Assembly (NCBI RefSeq): GCF_900111515.1
Contig: NZ_FOHS01000001.1
Location: 317,419 to 381,418 of the forward strand
Length of the DNA: 64,000 nt
Source: Hymenobacter actinosclerus
GTDB lineage: Bacteria; Bacteroidota; Bacteroidia; Cytophagales; Hymenobacteraceae
Direction: 5' to 3'
The first letter of the stretch is position 1, and each line of letters starts with the position of its first letter. Position numbers and translations under genes: made by a program. This document shows, piece by piece, positions 1 through 6,871 of the stretch. The notes below the pieces were generated by a model. The model was not told the DNA's origin. It did no database searches and saw only the letters and a list, made by a program, of their open reading frames with translations.

Positions 1-1
1 G

Positions 2-1708
2 CGGCTTGAGTTTTTAGCTACCAAACCTTTCGACCAGATTGAGCTGGAAGCTGGCTCCTTGCTCTCTTTGGGATTTGACCTCGACGTATTCTACGCCTAC
101 GCCATCGACGCCAACGTAATCGAGAAAACGGAGGGCCTGGTGTCGCGCTTTGCCGGTTCTTACGCGGACAATTACAGCACCGCCGTAACCGACGACAATG
201 GCTTGTCGGTTTGCGTGAATAGCGGCGTGAGCAATCCGCAGAATGCGGTGGATAACGACCTGACCAACTATGCCACCCTGGGCGCGTTGCTGGGCGTGAG
301 CTGCCCCTCCACCCTGCAGGTGCAGCTGGAGGGCCAGGCACCGGCCGGCTACGAGGCGGGCTTCGTGCTGGGCTCGGGTGGCGTAATCGACCTGGATGTG
401 CTCGACAACCTGCGCATTACCACCTACCAGGGCGGCGTGAAGCAGGAGCAGGCCATTGGCCGCGACCTGCTGCGCCTGCAGGTGCTGCCCAGCGGCCAGA
501 CCGTAGTGCGCTTCACCACCACCAAACCCTTCGACCGCGTGGAGCTGCAGCGCACCAGCTTGGTTGGCGCCCTCGATAACCTGAAGGTGTACTACGGCTT
601 TGGCGTAACGCCCAGCACCTTCCGCGACCAGAACCCGCGGCTCTCCTCCTTCGCCAGCCCGGCCAACAACTACCAGGTAAGCGGTACCGCCAGCCTCGTC
701 AGCAACCCCCAGCTGGCGGCCGACGACAACCTGACCGGCAACGCGGCCAGCGTGGGCAGCCTGGTGGGCCTGCTGACGGCACCCCGCCTGAAGCTGCGCC
801 TCAACGGACCCGGCAAGGCCGGCAACACGGCCGGCGTGGTGCTGGGCCTGGGTACGGGCCTTGCGGATGTTGATGTACTGAAAAATGTGCGCATCAGAAC
901 CTACAGCGGGGCCAACGGCGGCACGCTGGTCGAAACGGCCACGGGCGCCAGCCTGCTCAACGTGGAGCTGCTGGCCGGCGGCCGCCGCGAGGTGTCGTTC
1001 CTGACCACCCAGGATTTTGATTGGGTGGAAGTGGAATTCGTAACGGGTGTGGCCCTGCTGAGCAACACCAACGTGTATTACGCCTTCGCCGAAGACCGGC
1101 CCACCGGCTTCCCGGCTCAGATTGTAACGCCCACCGGCCCGCTGCCCGTGCAGCTGACCGCCTTCGGGGCCCGCGCCAACGGCCTGGCCGTCGATGTAAG
1201 CTGGGAAACGGCTACTGAGCTGAACAGCTCCTACTTTGAGGTGGAGCGCTCGGCCGAGGCGGGCCGGGGTTTTGTGCCCGTGGGCCGGCAACAGGCCGCC
1301 GGCAACAGCACCTCGGGCCGGCGCTACAGCCACCCCGATGCCGCCGCGGCCCAGCTGCCGGCCGGCGTGCTCTACTACCGCCTGCGTCAGGTCGACCTCG
1401 ATGGCACCGAAACCTACTCGGCAGTAGTTGCCGTAACGCGCCGGGCGCCGGCCGGGGCGCTGGCTCTCTACCCCAACCCGGCTTCGGCAGGCAGCCAGCT
1501 GCGCGTTGGCGGCCTGTCGGCGCTGCCCGAAGGCGGCTACGAGCTGCTGCTGTACTCCATGCAGGGGGCGCTGGTGAGCCGGCAGCCGCTGCATACCGCC
1601 GAAGCACTGGTTCCCCATGTGGGAGCAGGCGTGTACCAGGCCGTGGTTTACGACGCGGCCGGGCACCTGATGGGGCGGCAGCGGCTGGTGGTTACGCAGG
1701 GCCGCTAG
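2..1708 (+). CDS. T9SS type A sorting-domain protein (5' end outside window)
   Basis: The reading frame is open from the first bases, so the gene begins upstream of the window. About 568 residues are visible. They hold at least three copies of a module of roughly 160 residues, each ending in a pattern like T[KQ][PD]FD.[IV]E followed by about 20 residues and YY.FA. Then comes a fibronectin-like segment (starting LPVQLTAFGAR, with ELNSSYFEVERS) that is typical of Bacteroidota surface proteins. The last ~75 residues (ALYPNPAS... to VVTQGR) form a T9SS type A sorting domain, so the protein should be exported and either released or attached to the cell surface. The role of the repeats is unknown; they may be adhesive or carbohydrate-binding. 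Confidence 0.85.
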   Translation, partial: RLEFLATKPFDQIELEAGSLLSLGFDLDVFYAYAIDANVIEKTEGLVSRFAGSYADNYSTAVTDDNGLSVCVNSGVSNPQNAVDNDLTNYATLGALLGVSCPSTLQVQLEGQAPAGYEAGFVLGSGGVIDLDVLDNLRITTYQGGVKQEQAIGRDLLRLQVLPSGQTVVRFTTTKPFDRVELQRTSLVGALDNLKVYYGFGVTPSTFRDQNPRLSSFASPANNYQVSGTASLVSNPQLAADDNLTGNAASVGSLVGLLTAPRLKLRLNGPGKAGNTAGVVLGLGTGLADVDVLKNVRIRTYSGANGGTLVETATGASLLNVELLAGGRREVSFLTTQDFDWVEVEFVTGVALLSNTNVYYAFAEDRPTGFPAQIVTPTGPLPVQLTAFGARANGLAVDVSWETATELNSSYFEVERSAEAGRGFVPVGRQQAAGNSTSGRRYSHPDAAAAQLPAGVLYYRLRQVDLDGTETYSAVVAVTRRAPAGALALYPNPASAGSQLRVGGLSALPEGGYELLLYSMQGALVSRQPLHTAEALVPHVGAGVYQAVVYDAAGHLMGRQRLVVTQGR

Positions 1709-1790
1709 GCTTACCGGCCCCGCTTTGGGGCCGCCCACAAAAACTATTCGTGGTGTTTTATTTTTTCGGTTAATGGCTATGTAAGCCGGA

Positions 1791-1821
1791 AAGCCCCGCT
1801 GGTTGCAGGCCGGCGGGGCTT
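1791..1821 (+). terminator. Rho-independent terminator of the T9SS gene
   Basis: A 9-bp stem (AAGCCCCGC / GCGGGGCTT) closes a 13-nt loop and is followed by TTTCG. It lies 80 nt after the stop codon of the upstream gene. Confidence 0.7.
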
Positions 1822-1865
1822 TTCGCGTAGGCTGAGGGGGATGAGCGGGCCACCGGAATTATGAT

Positions 1866-1886
1866 GGTAACATTCGGGTAACATTT
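1866..1886 (+). promoter_or_regulatory. Operator-like direct repeats, 11-bp period
   Basis: GTAACA occurs at 1867 and again at 1878, one helical turn apart (GTAACA-N5-GTAACA), with a weaker GTAACC at 1891. The 21-bp block is almost identical (18/21) to the block at 4065-4085. It overlaps the -33 region of the nuclease promoter. Direct hexamer repeats with 11-bp period are the binding pattern of OmpR/PhoB-type regulators; in Bacillus the PhoP box is TT[ACT]ACA-N5-TT[ACT]ACA. Confidence 0.5.
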
Positions 1887-1911
1887 GCGCGTAACCGATT
1901 GGTCACCTTTG
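1884..1911 (+). promoter_or_regulatory. Possible Bacteroidota promoter for the nuclease
   Basis: TTTG at 1884-1887 and CACCTTTG at 1904-1911 resemble the Bacteroidota -33 (TTTG) and -7 (TAnnTTTG) boxes. The spacing of 16 is one short of the usual range and the -7 box lacks the first T, so support is moderate. Confidence 0.35.
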
Positions 1912-1941
1912 TTTTCCTCAACCACTCTTCACCCTCACTCT

Positions 1942-2829
1942 ATGTTGCGTACCCTTTCCCGTGTGCTGGGCCTGGCCCTGCTCACCAGCCTGGCCGTTTC
2001 CTGCTCCAAAGAAGTTGTGGAGCCCGCCGGCCCCGGCCCCAGCTCGCAAGTCGCCGACCTCACCACCGCTACCCGCGACAACAACCTGGCACTGGGTAAC
2101 CCCAGCGGCGCCAAAACCGACGCCGGCTTTTACTGGAATTACCTCGTCAGCAAGCCCCAGTACACCCTCTCGTACCACCGCGACCGGGGCACGCCCAACT
2201 GGGTGAGCTGGCACCTGAGCAGCGCCTGGCTTGGCAGTACGCCCCGCCAGGACAACTTCGGGCCCGATAACTCGCTGCCCAGCGGCTGGTACCGCGTCAG
2301 CAGCAGCAGCTACTCGGGCTCAGGCTTCGACCGCGGCCACAACTGTCCCTCGGCCGACCGCACCGGCTCGAAAGCCGACAACTCGGCCACCTTCCTGATG
2401 GATAACATGATGCCCCAGGCGCCCAACAACAACCAGCGCACCTGGGCCGGGCTCGAAAACTACTGCCGCACGCTCGTAAACGCGGGCAACGAGCTTTACA
2501 TTATTGCCGGCAGCTACGGCAAGGGCGGCACCGGCTCGGCCGGCTACAAAACCACCCTCGACCAGGGCCGCGTAACGGTACCCGCCCGCTGCTGGAAAGT
2601 GGTGGTGGTGCTGCCCGTGGGCTCCAACGATGCCGCCCGCGTAACGAGCAGCACCCGCGTTATTGCCATCGATACGCCCAACGACAACGGCATCAGCACC
2701 ACCTGGGGCAGCTACCGCACCAGCGTCGATGCCATCGAAAAAGCCACTGGCTACAACCTGCTCTCGGCCGTATCAACCACCGTGCAGGCCACCATTGAGG
2801 CACGCGTAGACAACGGCCCCACCAACTAA
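1942..2829 (+). CDS. Secreted DNA/RNA non-specific endonuclease (lipoprotein)
   Basis: 295 residues. ATG at 1942 is chosen because it gives a lipoprotein signal (MLRTLSRVLGLALLTSLAVSC, lipobox LAVSC); an in-frame TTG 57 nt upstream adds residues that do not fit a signal peptide. The body is a beta-beta-alpha-metal nuclease of the NUC1/Serratia family: DRGHNCPSADR carries the catalytic His, and NMMPQAPNNNQRTWAGLE carries the metal-binding Asn. It should hydrolyse extracellular DNA and RNA from the cell surface, for nutrition or competition. The promoter region carries direct repeats shared with a candidate RNA gene at 4.1 kb, which suggests phosphate control. Confidence 0.9.
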   Translation: MLRTLSRVLGLALLTSLAVSCSKEVVEPAGPGPSSQVADLTTATRDNNLALGNPSGAKTDAGFYWNYLVSKPQYTLSYHRDRGTPNWVSWHLSSAWLGSTPRQDNFGPDNSLPSGWYRVSSSSYSGSGFDRGHNCPSADRTGSKADNSATFLMDNMMPQAPNNNQRTWAGLENYCRTLVNAGNELYIIAGSYGKGGTGSAGYKTTLDQGRVTVPARCWKVVVVLPVGSNDAARVTSSTRVIAIDTPNDNGISTTWGSYRTSVDAIEKATGYNLLSAVSTTVQATIEARVDNGPTN

Positions 2830-2894
2830 AACGTGGGCCAGCCTGCTGATTCTTAGAAGCAGCCTCCGCACACTTCTTCGATAGGCAAGTTGCG

Positions 2895-2960
2895 AACCGC
2901 TGAGCATAAAAAAAGGAGGCCGCATTCCAGCGCGGCCTCCTTTTTTTATGCTCAGCGGTT
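2895..2960. terminator. Perfect 29-bp inverted repeat, bidirectional terminator
   Basis: Arms 2895-2923 and 2932-2960 are perfectly complementary around an 8-nt loop. The GC-rich core GGAGGCCGC is flanked by A7 on one side and T7 on the other, so it works as an intrinsic terminator in both directions. The pairing continues another 13 bp outside the T-run, more than a terminator needs. It lies between two convergent genes. Confidence 0.85.
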
Positions 2961-2967
2961 GGTGCGG

Positions 2968-3540
2968 CTATTGGGCACCCTGCTGCTCATCGGCTGCGCC
3001 AACGTGGTCTTCGGCGGGCTGGCTGTTCATGAACGAGCGGAACGACATGGCCGCCTCGCTGGCCAGGGAGTTGGCCTGGGCGCCCAGGCGGCGGTCGTTG
3101 TGGGTTTTTGCGTTGTTACGGTCGGTGCGCAACTCGGTCTGGTACTGCTCCAGCGGCACCCGCTGCGAAGGCGCCTGCGGGTTGGGTATCACCTCGAACG
3201 AGCTGACGTGGTAGGTGTAACCGTTATCGGTAGCCTGGAAACGGAAGGTAAACAACACGCTCAGGTTCTGGTCCTTGCCCCGGTCGTCTACTGGCTTCAG
3301 CGTGCCAGTGCCCGTAATCCGGATGGCCGAACTGGCTGGCTCGGCTACCAAAGCACTGGTCGGCGTGTAGCTGAACTTGTGCTGGGCCCAGTCGAGGGCG
3401 CGGGCATAAAGTGCGTTTCGGCCGGCGCCCTCTAGTACCACCTGCTCGGTGTAATCGACCCGATCGGGGGCCTGGGCCCAGCCGGTCATCGGCAACGCGA
3501 GCATCCCCGCCAGCAAACCTGAAAGTAGTATTTTTTTCAT
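2968..3540 (-). CDS. DUF4468 domain-containing secreted protein
   Basis: 190 residues with a clear Sec signal peptide (MKKILLSGLLAGMLALPMTGWAQ). The mature part has the pattern of DUF4468, a TBP-like-fold domain of Bacteroidota periplasmic proteins: V.L.G.....LYARALDW near residue 35, a GTGTL motif near residue 75, and LFTFRFQATDNGYTYHVSSFEV near the middle. The last ~60 residues are polar and probably flexible. The function of the family is unknown. The gene faces the nuclease gene. Confidence 0.75.
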   Translation of the reverse strand: MKKILLSGLLAGMLALPMTGWAQAPDRVDYTEQVVLEGAGRNALYARALDWAQHKFSYTPTSALVAEPASSAIRITGTGTLKPVDDRGKDQNLSVLFTFRFQATDNGYTYHVSSFEVIPNPQAPSQRVPLEQYQTELRTDRNNAKTHNDRRLGAQANSLASEAAMSFRSFMNSQPAEDHVGAADEQQGAQ

Positions 3541-3589
3541 AGTAGTCAGTAGGAAAGGAAGAACAAGAGGCTTAAAAGCAGGTTCTTAA

Positions 3590-3597
3590 CAAATGTA
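3590..3597 (-). promoter_or_regulatory. -7 box for the DUF4468 gene
   Basis: On the reverse strand this reads TACATTTG, a full match to TAnnTTTG, 50 nt upstream of the start codon. No good -33 TTTG is seen at the expected distance. Confidence 0.45.
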
Positions 3598-3661
3598 AGC
3601 GGTAAATTTAATTCTACAGGGAAAGAGCCTATTGTAATTATGTTAAGATTTCAGCTTTGTC

Positions 3662-3798
3662 CCCAATAGCCCGGCCCGGCGTGCCGGTTGAGCTTGCCTG
3701 AAGCCGCCGCCATGGCAGGTAGCTAATCCAATGCCAGCCCTGGCTGCGAGGTTGCCGGCCTGGCCGGGCCTAGCTTGGCCGGGCTTTCCCGAATTGGG
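3662..3798. repeat. Possible small inverted-repeat element
   Basis: CCCAAT followed by AGCCCGGCC at 3662-3676 is mirrored by GGCCGGGCT at 3777-3785 and ATTGGG at 3793-3798, with a 7-nt bulge on the right side. The patch is much richer in GC than its surroundings. It may be a MITE-like or REP-like element; evidence is structural only. Confidence 0.35.
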
Positions 3799-4054
3799 CT
3801 AAAAGCAGGAATCAGACAGGGGAGAAGGAGCGGTTTCTACTCCTATATATTGCAGAGGCGTTGCGAATAAATCTTTGAAATTGGATTATAATAGTAATGG
3901 CAGATTTGGCGGTTGACGTTGGAGAACAAGCAAAGAGCAAAGGTAAGGCCCTTGGGCTATCTTTAGGAAACATGATTTTTAGCTTAACTCATTTGATTAG
4001 CAGGTAAATAGCTATTGTCGACCTAGCGCCTTGTAAAGTGTGAAAATAATGCAC

Positions 4055-4085
4055 GTAACAATTTGGTAACATAAGGGTAACATTA
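4055..4085 (+). promoter_or_regulatory. Triple GTAACA direct repeat with 11-bp period
   Basis: GTAACA starts at 4055, 4066 and 4077, exactly 11 bp apart. The last two copies with flanks (4065-4085) match the block upstream of the nuclease gene at 18 of 21 positions. The array lies directly upstream of the promoter at 4092-4121, a good position for an activator of the PhoB/OmpR type. Confidence 0.55.
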
Positions 4086-4091
4086 GAAAAC

Positions 4092-4121
4092 TTGCGGGTG
4101 TGAGCTGAATTGGTACTTTTG
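4092..4121 (+). promoter_or_regulatory. Bacteroidota promoter of the structured RNA unit
   Basis: TTG at 4092-4094 and TACTTTTG at 4114-4121 (full match to TAnnTTTG) are separated by 19 nt. Transcription should start near 4127-4129. Confidence 0.65.
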
Positions 4122-4127
4122 CATAGT

Positions 4128-4290
4128 GCTTCAGCTAAATCAATACTCCCCGATGAAGCGCGGGACCGAGCGAAACGCCGTCCTGCGAGATGACCGAAAG
4201 GTCATTTCCACCGTCGTTTCCTCTGATAATATTTTCGTTTTTCCGGCTTTTCTGGCTCCCACCGCTTCGGCTTTCGAAGCGGTTTTTTTA
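4128..4290 (+). ncRNA. Candidate structured small RNA or leader
   Basis: A unit of about 160 nt begins just after a good promoter and ends in an intrinsic terminator. Hairpin 1 (4159-4187) pairs CGCGGGAC with GTCCTGCG (one G-U) and has an inner GCG-AAA-CGC helix. Hairpin 2 (4190-4205) is ATGACC-GAAA-GGTCAT, closed by a GNRA tetraloop. A pyrimidine-rich linker leads to the terminator. No convincing ORF fits inside. It does not match the consensus of SAM, TPP, ZTP, fluoride or other riboswitches known to me. It may be an independent sRNA or an attenuating leader for the small gene at 4385. Confidence 0.55.
4262..4289 (+). terminator. Intrinsic terminator of the RNA unit
   Basis: Perfect 8-bp stem CCGCTTCG / CGAAGCGG with a 5-nt loop, followed by seven T. 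Confidence 0.85.
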
Positions 4291-4384
4291 TGCCCCGGCT
4301 ATTCGTCCGTCGGCAGTCCGGAAAGCACCTGACTTCGATTTCTCCTCTTTCTTCCACCCGCACCGGTACCTGCACCTGCACTAC

Positions 4385-4678
4385 ATGACCGTCACCACCG
4401 CCCTTGCTGAGCAGATGGTAGCCGTCGCTCCTGCCGCCACCCCCAACGTGAACCCGAATACCGACCCCAAGCGAATGGCAGTGGTTAACGTAGGGAGTGT
4501 TTCGTTTCGTGGTGCTTGCAAGTCATTGAAAATTCGCGGTTTAACAAATGGCCGCCACACGCCCCGTATTACAGGCGTAACCGGCGCCGGCATGGCCCGG
4601 GTGGCCCAGTGCATCCTTAGCCAGACCAATATCCGCTACTCCGCACCCTTCCTCATCAACCGCGAAAACGTAATCTAG
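4385..4678 (+). CDS. Small hypothetical protein (97 aa)
   Basis: I do not recognise this protein. It starts at ATG 4385 and ends in INRENVI. The N-terminal third is Ala/Thr/Pro/Asn-rich (up to NPNTDPKRM); the rest is basic (RGACKSLKIRGL, NGRHTPRI) with no signal peptide or membrane segment. Support for a real gene is its position after the RNA unit and a proper terminator 17 nt downstream. An internal Met (KRMAVVN, residue 34) could be an alternative start. Readthrough of the terminator at 4262-4289 would be the simplest way to transcribe it. Confidence 0.5.
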   Translation: MTVTTALAEQMVAVAPAATPNVNPNTDPKRMAVVNVGSVSFRGACKSLKIRGLTNGRHTPRITGVTGAGMARVAQCILSQTNIRYSAPFLINRENVI

Positions 4679-4694
4679 CCTTCCTTTCCAGCAA

Positions 4695-4720
4695 GCGCCC
4701 GGTCTCTGGCCGGGCGTTTT
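4695..4720 (+). terminator. Terminator after the 97-aa gene
   Basis: Stem CGCCCGG / CCGGGCG with a 7-nt loop and TTTT. Confidence 0.7.
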
Positions 4721-4802
4721 GCTTTATATCAGTTGCCACTTGACAGCTCGTTCTGGACACTGATTAACTGGATACTTAAAAACTCGTAACTGACAATTGA
4801 TC

Positions 4803-5648
4803 ATGCAAATAGGTCCGCTCACTTTACAGAATCCGGTGTGTCTGGCGGCTGCCCCCTGGCAGTTGGCGGGGGCCGGCTACGAACAACTGGGCGCCATCTT
4901 CACCCGCACCGTGACGATGGAACCGCAGCCCGGCCACTACGAGGAAGGCATCTGGCAGGTAGCCGACCAGACGCTGCTCAACGCCAGCAACATGCGCACC
5001 GAAAGCGCTGAAATTCTGGTGCAGGAGTTCCTGCCCGGTCTGCGCCGCTTCGGCGTGCCGGTGCTGGTAAGCATTACGGCCCCCGGCGTGCCGGGCTTCC
5101 GCAAAATTGCGCGGTTCCTGGCCCGCGAAGTTGGCAGCCTGATTGCCGGCGTGGAGGTGTACCTGACCCAGCCCGACACTGCGGGCGGCGAGCAGCTGAC
5201 GGCCGGTTTCGTGCGCGAGGCCACCCGGGCCGTGCGCGACGAGCTGGGCCCTACTGCCACCGTAATAGTGAAGCTGCCGCCCTGGCCCGAGCACATCCGG
5301 GGGCTGGCCCTCGGCGCCCAGCAGGGCGGGGCCGATGCCGTGGCTGCCACCAACCTGCTCAAGGCTCTGCACCTGTCCGACGATGCTACCGCGCCGCCCG
5401 TGGTCGGTGGCCTGTCGGGGGAGGCGCTGCGCCCGGTTGCGTTGCGCTGCGTGTGGGAGCTGGCCCACGATGAGCGCCTGATGCTGCCCGTGTTCGGCAC
5501 CGGGGGCATCTTTACGGCCGGCCACGTGTCGGACTACCTGCGCTGCGGCGCGGCCGCCGTGCAGGTGGGCAGCGGCGAATGGCTGGAACCCGGCCTCTCG
5601 GCGAGGCTGGCGGCAGAGTGCAGTACCCTGGCGGCAGTGCAACGGTAG
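4803..5648 (+). CDS. Dihydroorotate dehydrogenase-like protein lacking the catalytic Cys
   Basis: 281 residues, ATG at 4803 (a TTG lies 6 nt earlier). The fold is that of class 1 DHODH: FTRTVT near residue 33, LLNASNM, VKLPP with the FMN-contacting Lys, GGLSGEALRPVALR, and the phosphate-binding VFGTGGI...AAAVQVGS at the end. However, the active-site loop that normally reads NxSCPN is here VYLTQPDT: Q123 stands in place of the catalytic Cys, D125 replaces Asn, and R35 replaces the usual Lys. It heads the pyr/pur gene run next to pyrF and pyrE, so a role in pyrimidine metabolism is plausible, but normal orotate formation is doubtful. Another pyrD is expected elsewhere in the genome. Confidence 0.75.
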   Translation: MQIGPLTLQNPVCLAAAPWQLAGAGYEQLGAIFTRTVTMEPQPGHYEEGIWQVADQTLLNASNMRTESAEILVQEFLPGLRRFGVPVLVSITAPGVPGFRKIARFLAREVGSLIAGVEVYLTQPDTAGGEQLTAGFVREATRAVRDELGPTATVIVKLPPWPEHIRGLALGAQQGGADAVAATNLLKALHLSDDATAPPVVGGLSGEALRPVALRCVWELAHDERLMLPVFGTGGIFTAGHVSDYLRCGAAAVQVGSGEWLEPGLSARLAAECSTLAAVQR

Positions 5649-5728
5649 CCGTGCACCAAAGCGCAGTAGCGCGAGGCTTCCGCTTCTGCGCTTCGTTGCT
5701 TATCATCGAACGAATATGTTCCACAACA

Positions 5729-5748
5729 CGCGAAGCAAAAGCTTCGCG
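5729..5748. repeat. Short palindromic repeat before pyrF
   Basis: CGCGAAGC-AAAA-GCTTCGCG, an 8-bp perfect stem 15 nt upstream of the pyrF start; related GTAGCGCGAGGCTT words occur at 5669-5684. It looks like a REP-type unit rather than a terminator, as there is no T-run. Confidence 0.5.
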
Positions 5749-5763
5749 CTACATCCCAGCCTT

Positions 5764-6525
5764 ATGCAAAAGCTTCTTCAGCGTATTCAAACGGTCAACT
5801 CGCTGCTGTGCGTGGGCCTCGACCCGGTAGGCGACGATGCCCAGGTAGCCCGACGGCTGGCCGAAGTGGTGGACCAGACCAGCCCGTTTGCCGCCGCCTT
5901 CAAGCCCAACCTCGCCTTTTTCCTGAGCCGCGAAAACGGCGTGCAGCTGCTCAAGGAAACGGTCCAGCGCATCCCGAAGGACATTCCGGTGATTCTGGAC
6001 GGTAAGTTCGGCGACATTGCAAGCACCGCCGACCATTACGCCCGCTTCGCCTACGACGTGGTGGGGGCCGATGCCGTAACGGTGAACCCGTACATGGGCG
6101 ACGACGCGGTGCGGCCCTTCGTGCGCGAGGACAAAATGGTGTTCGTGCTGTCGAAAACCAGCAATAAGTCGCAGTACTCGATGCAGAACATGGCCCTGAC
6201 CCGCGGCGGCTCGCTGGCCCACGGCGTAGCCCAAGTGGCCTGCCGGCTCGATGCAGAAGTGGGCGGTATCGGCCTCGTGGTGGGCGCTACCTACCCCGCC
6301 GCGCTGGCCGAAGTGCGCGCCATTTGCCCCGAGCAGTGGTTTCTGGTGCCCGGCGTGGGTGCCCAGGGCGGCGATTTGGCCGCCACGTTGCGCGCCGGCC
6401 TGCGTCCCGACGGGGCCGGCCTGCTCATCAACACCTCGCGCGCCCTCTGGCAGGCCGATGACGCGGCAGCTGCGGCCCGGGAGCTGGTGGCGCAAATAAA
6501 CGAATACCGGACGGTGGGGGTATAA
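5764..6525 (+). CDS. pyrF: Orotidine 5'-phosphate decarboxylase
   Basis: 253 residues; decarboxylates OMP to UMP, the last step of de novo pyrimidine synthesis. It belongs to the type 2 subfamily: VGLDP near the start, FKPNLAFF, and the catalytic signature DGKFGDIASTA (DxKxxD, here with Phe where Arg is common), then VTVNPYMG, and the phosphate loop VPGVGAQGGD. ATG 5764 (MQKLLQRIQ) is preferred to the TTG-type start 48 nt upstream because the family begins here and the upstream part is a palindromic repeat. Codirectional with pyrE. Confidence 0.93.
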   Translation: MQKLLQRIQTVNSLLCVGLDPVGDDAQVARRLAEVVDQTSPFAAAFKPNLAFFLSRENGVQLLKETVQRIPKDIPVILDGKFGDIASTADHYARFAYDVVGADAVTVNPYMGDDAVRPFVREDKMVFVLSKTSNKSQYSMQNMALTRGGSLAHGVAQVACRLDAEVGGIGLVVGATYPAALAEVRAICPEQWFLVPGVGAQGGDLAATLRAGLRPDGAGLLINTSRALWQADDAAAAARELVAQINEYRTVGV

Positions 6526-6549
6526 CCCATACCTGTTTGTAGAGTGTTT

Positions 6550-6864
6550 ATGTCGGATAAAAGTGAATCAGTAAAGGGAGCCTTCGACGTTATCGACAGC
6601 TTTGCCATTCTGCGCCGAAATGAATTTTACCTGATCGGACGATTAACAGAAGGCGAAATGCAAGCAGGGTGGTATGCCCATGTAACCTTGAATGGTTCAT
6701 TGGTATTGACCTTAAAGATTGAGCGGATAGAGCATATCCTTATGACGGCCCAAGAGGAGCATTCTATGCTGGTAGTTAGTGCTGAAGAGGATGATGTAAA
6801 TTTTCTCTTGGGTCTTAATATTGGTTTAGAACCAGTAATCATTTCAACAGAAGGAGCTGAATAA
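6550..6864 (+). CDS. Small AT-rich hypothetical protein
   Basis: 104 residues from ATG 6550 (a GTG lies 6 nt earlier). The middle, with IGRLTEGEMQAGWYAHV and later LGLNIGLEPVII, resembles the short beta-barrel of translation-factor domain II, but I cannot assign a family. GC content is near 44%, far below the ~65% of its neighbours, which points to recent acquisition. It sits 24 nt after pyrF and 7 nt before pyrE, so it is cotranscribed with the pyr genes. Confidence 0.7.
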   Translation: MSDKSESVKGAFDVIDSFAILRRNEFYLIGRLTEGEMQAGWYAHVTLNGSLVLTLKIERIEHILMTAQEEHSMLVVSAEEDDVNFLLGLNIGLEPVIISTEGAE

Positions 6865-6871
6865 ACCCCCA

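Larger units (their letters stand above)
3541..4127. other. Long intergenic region (587 nt)
   Basis: No convincing gene is seen. It holds a reverse -7-like box just before the DUF4468 gene (3590-3597), a GC-rich patch with imperfect inverted ends at 3662-3798, AT-rich sequence at 3800-4050, three GTAACA repeats at 4055-4082, and the promoter of the downstream RNA unit at 4092-4121. Confidence 0.7.

Noticed and set aside
14-1738. Long antisense reading frame opposite the first T9SS gene
   Set aside because: The plus strand carries a protein with a sorting domain and repeats; the antisense frame is a by-product of high GC at third codon positions.
4126-4332. 68-codon frame across the structured RNA
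   Set aside because: It runs straight through the terminator hairpin and T-run, so it cannot be a normal gene.
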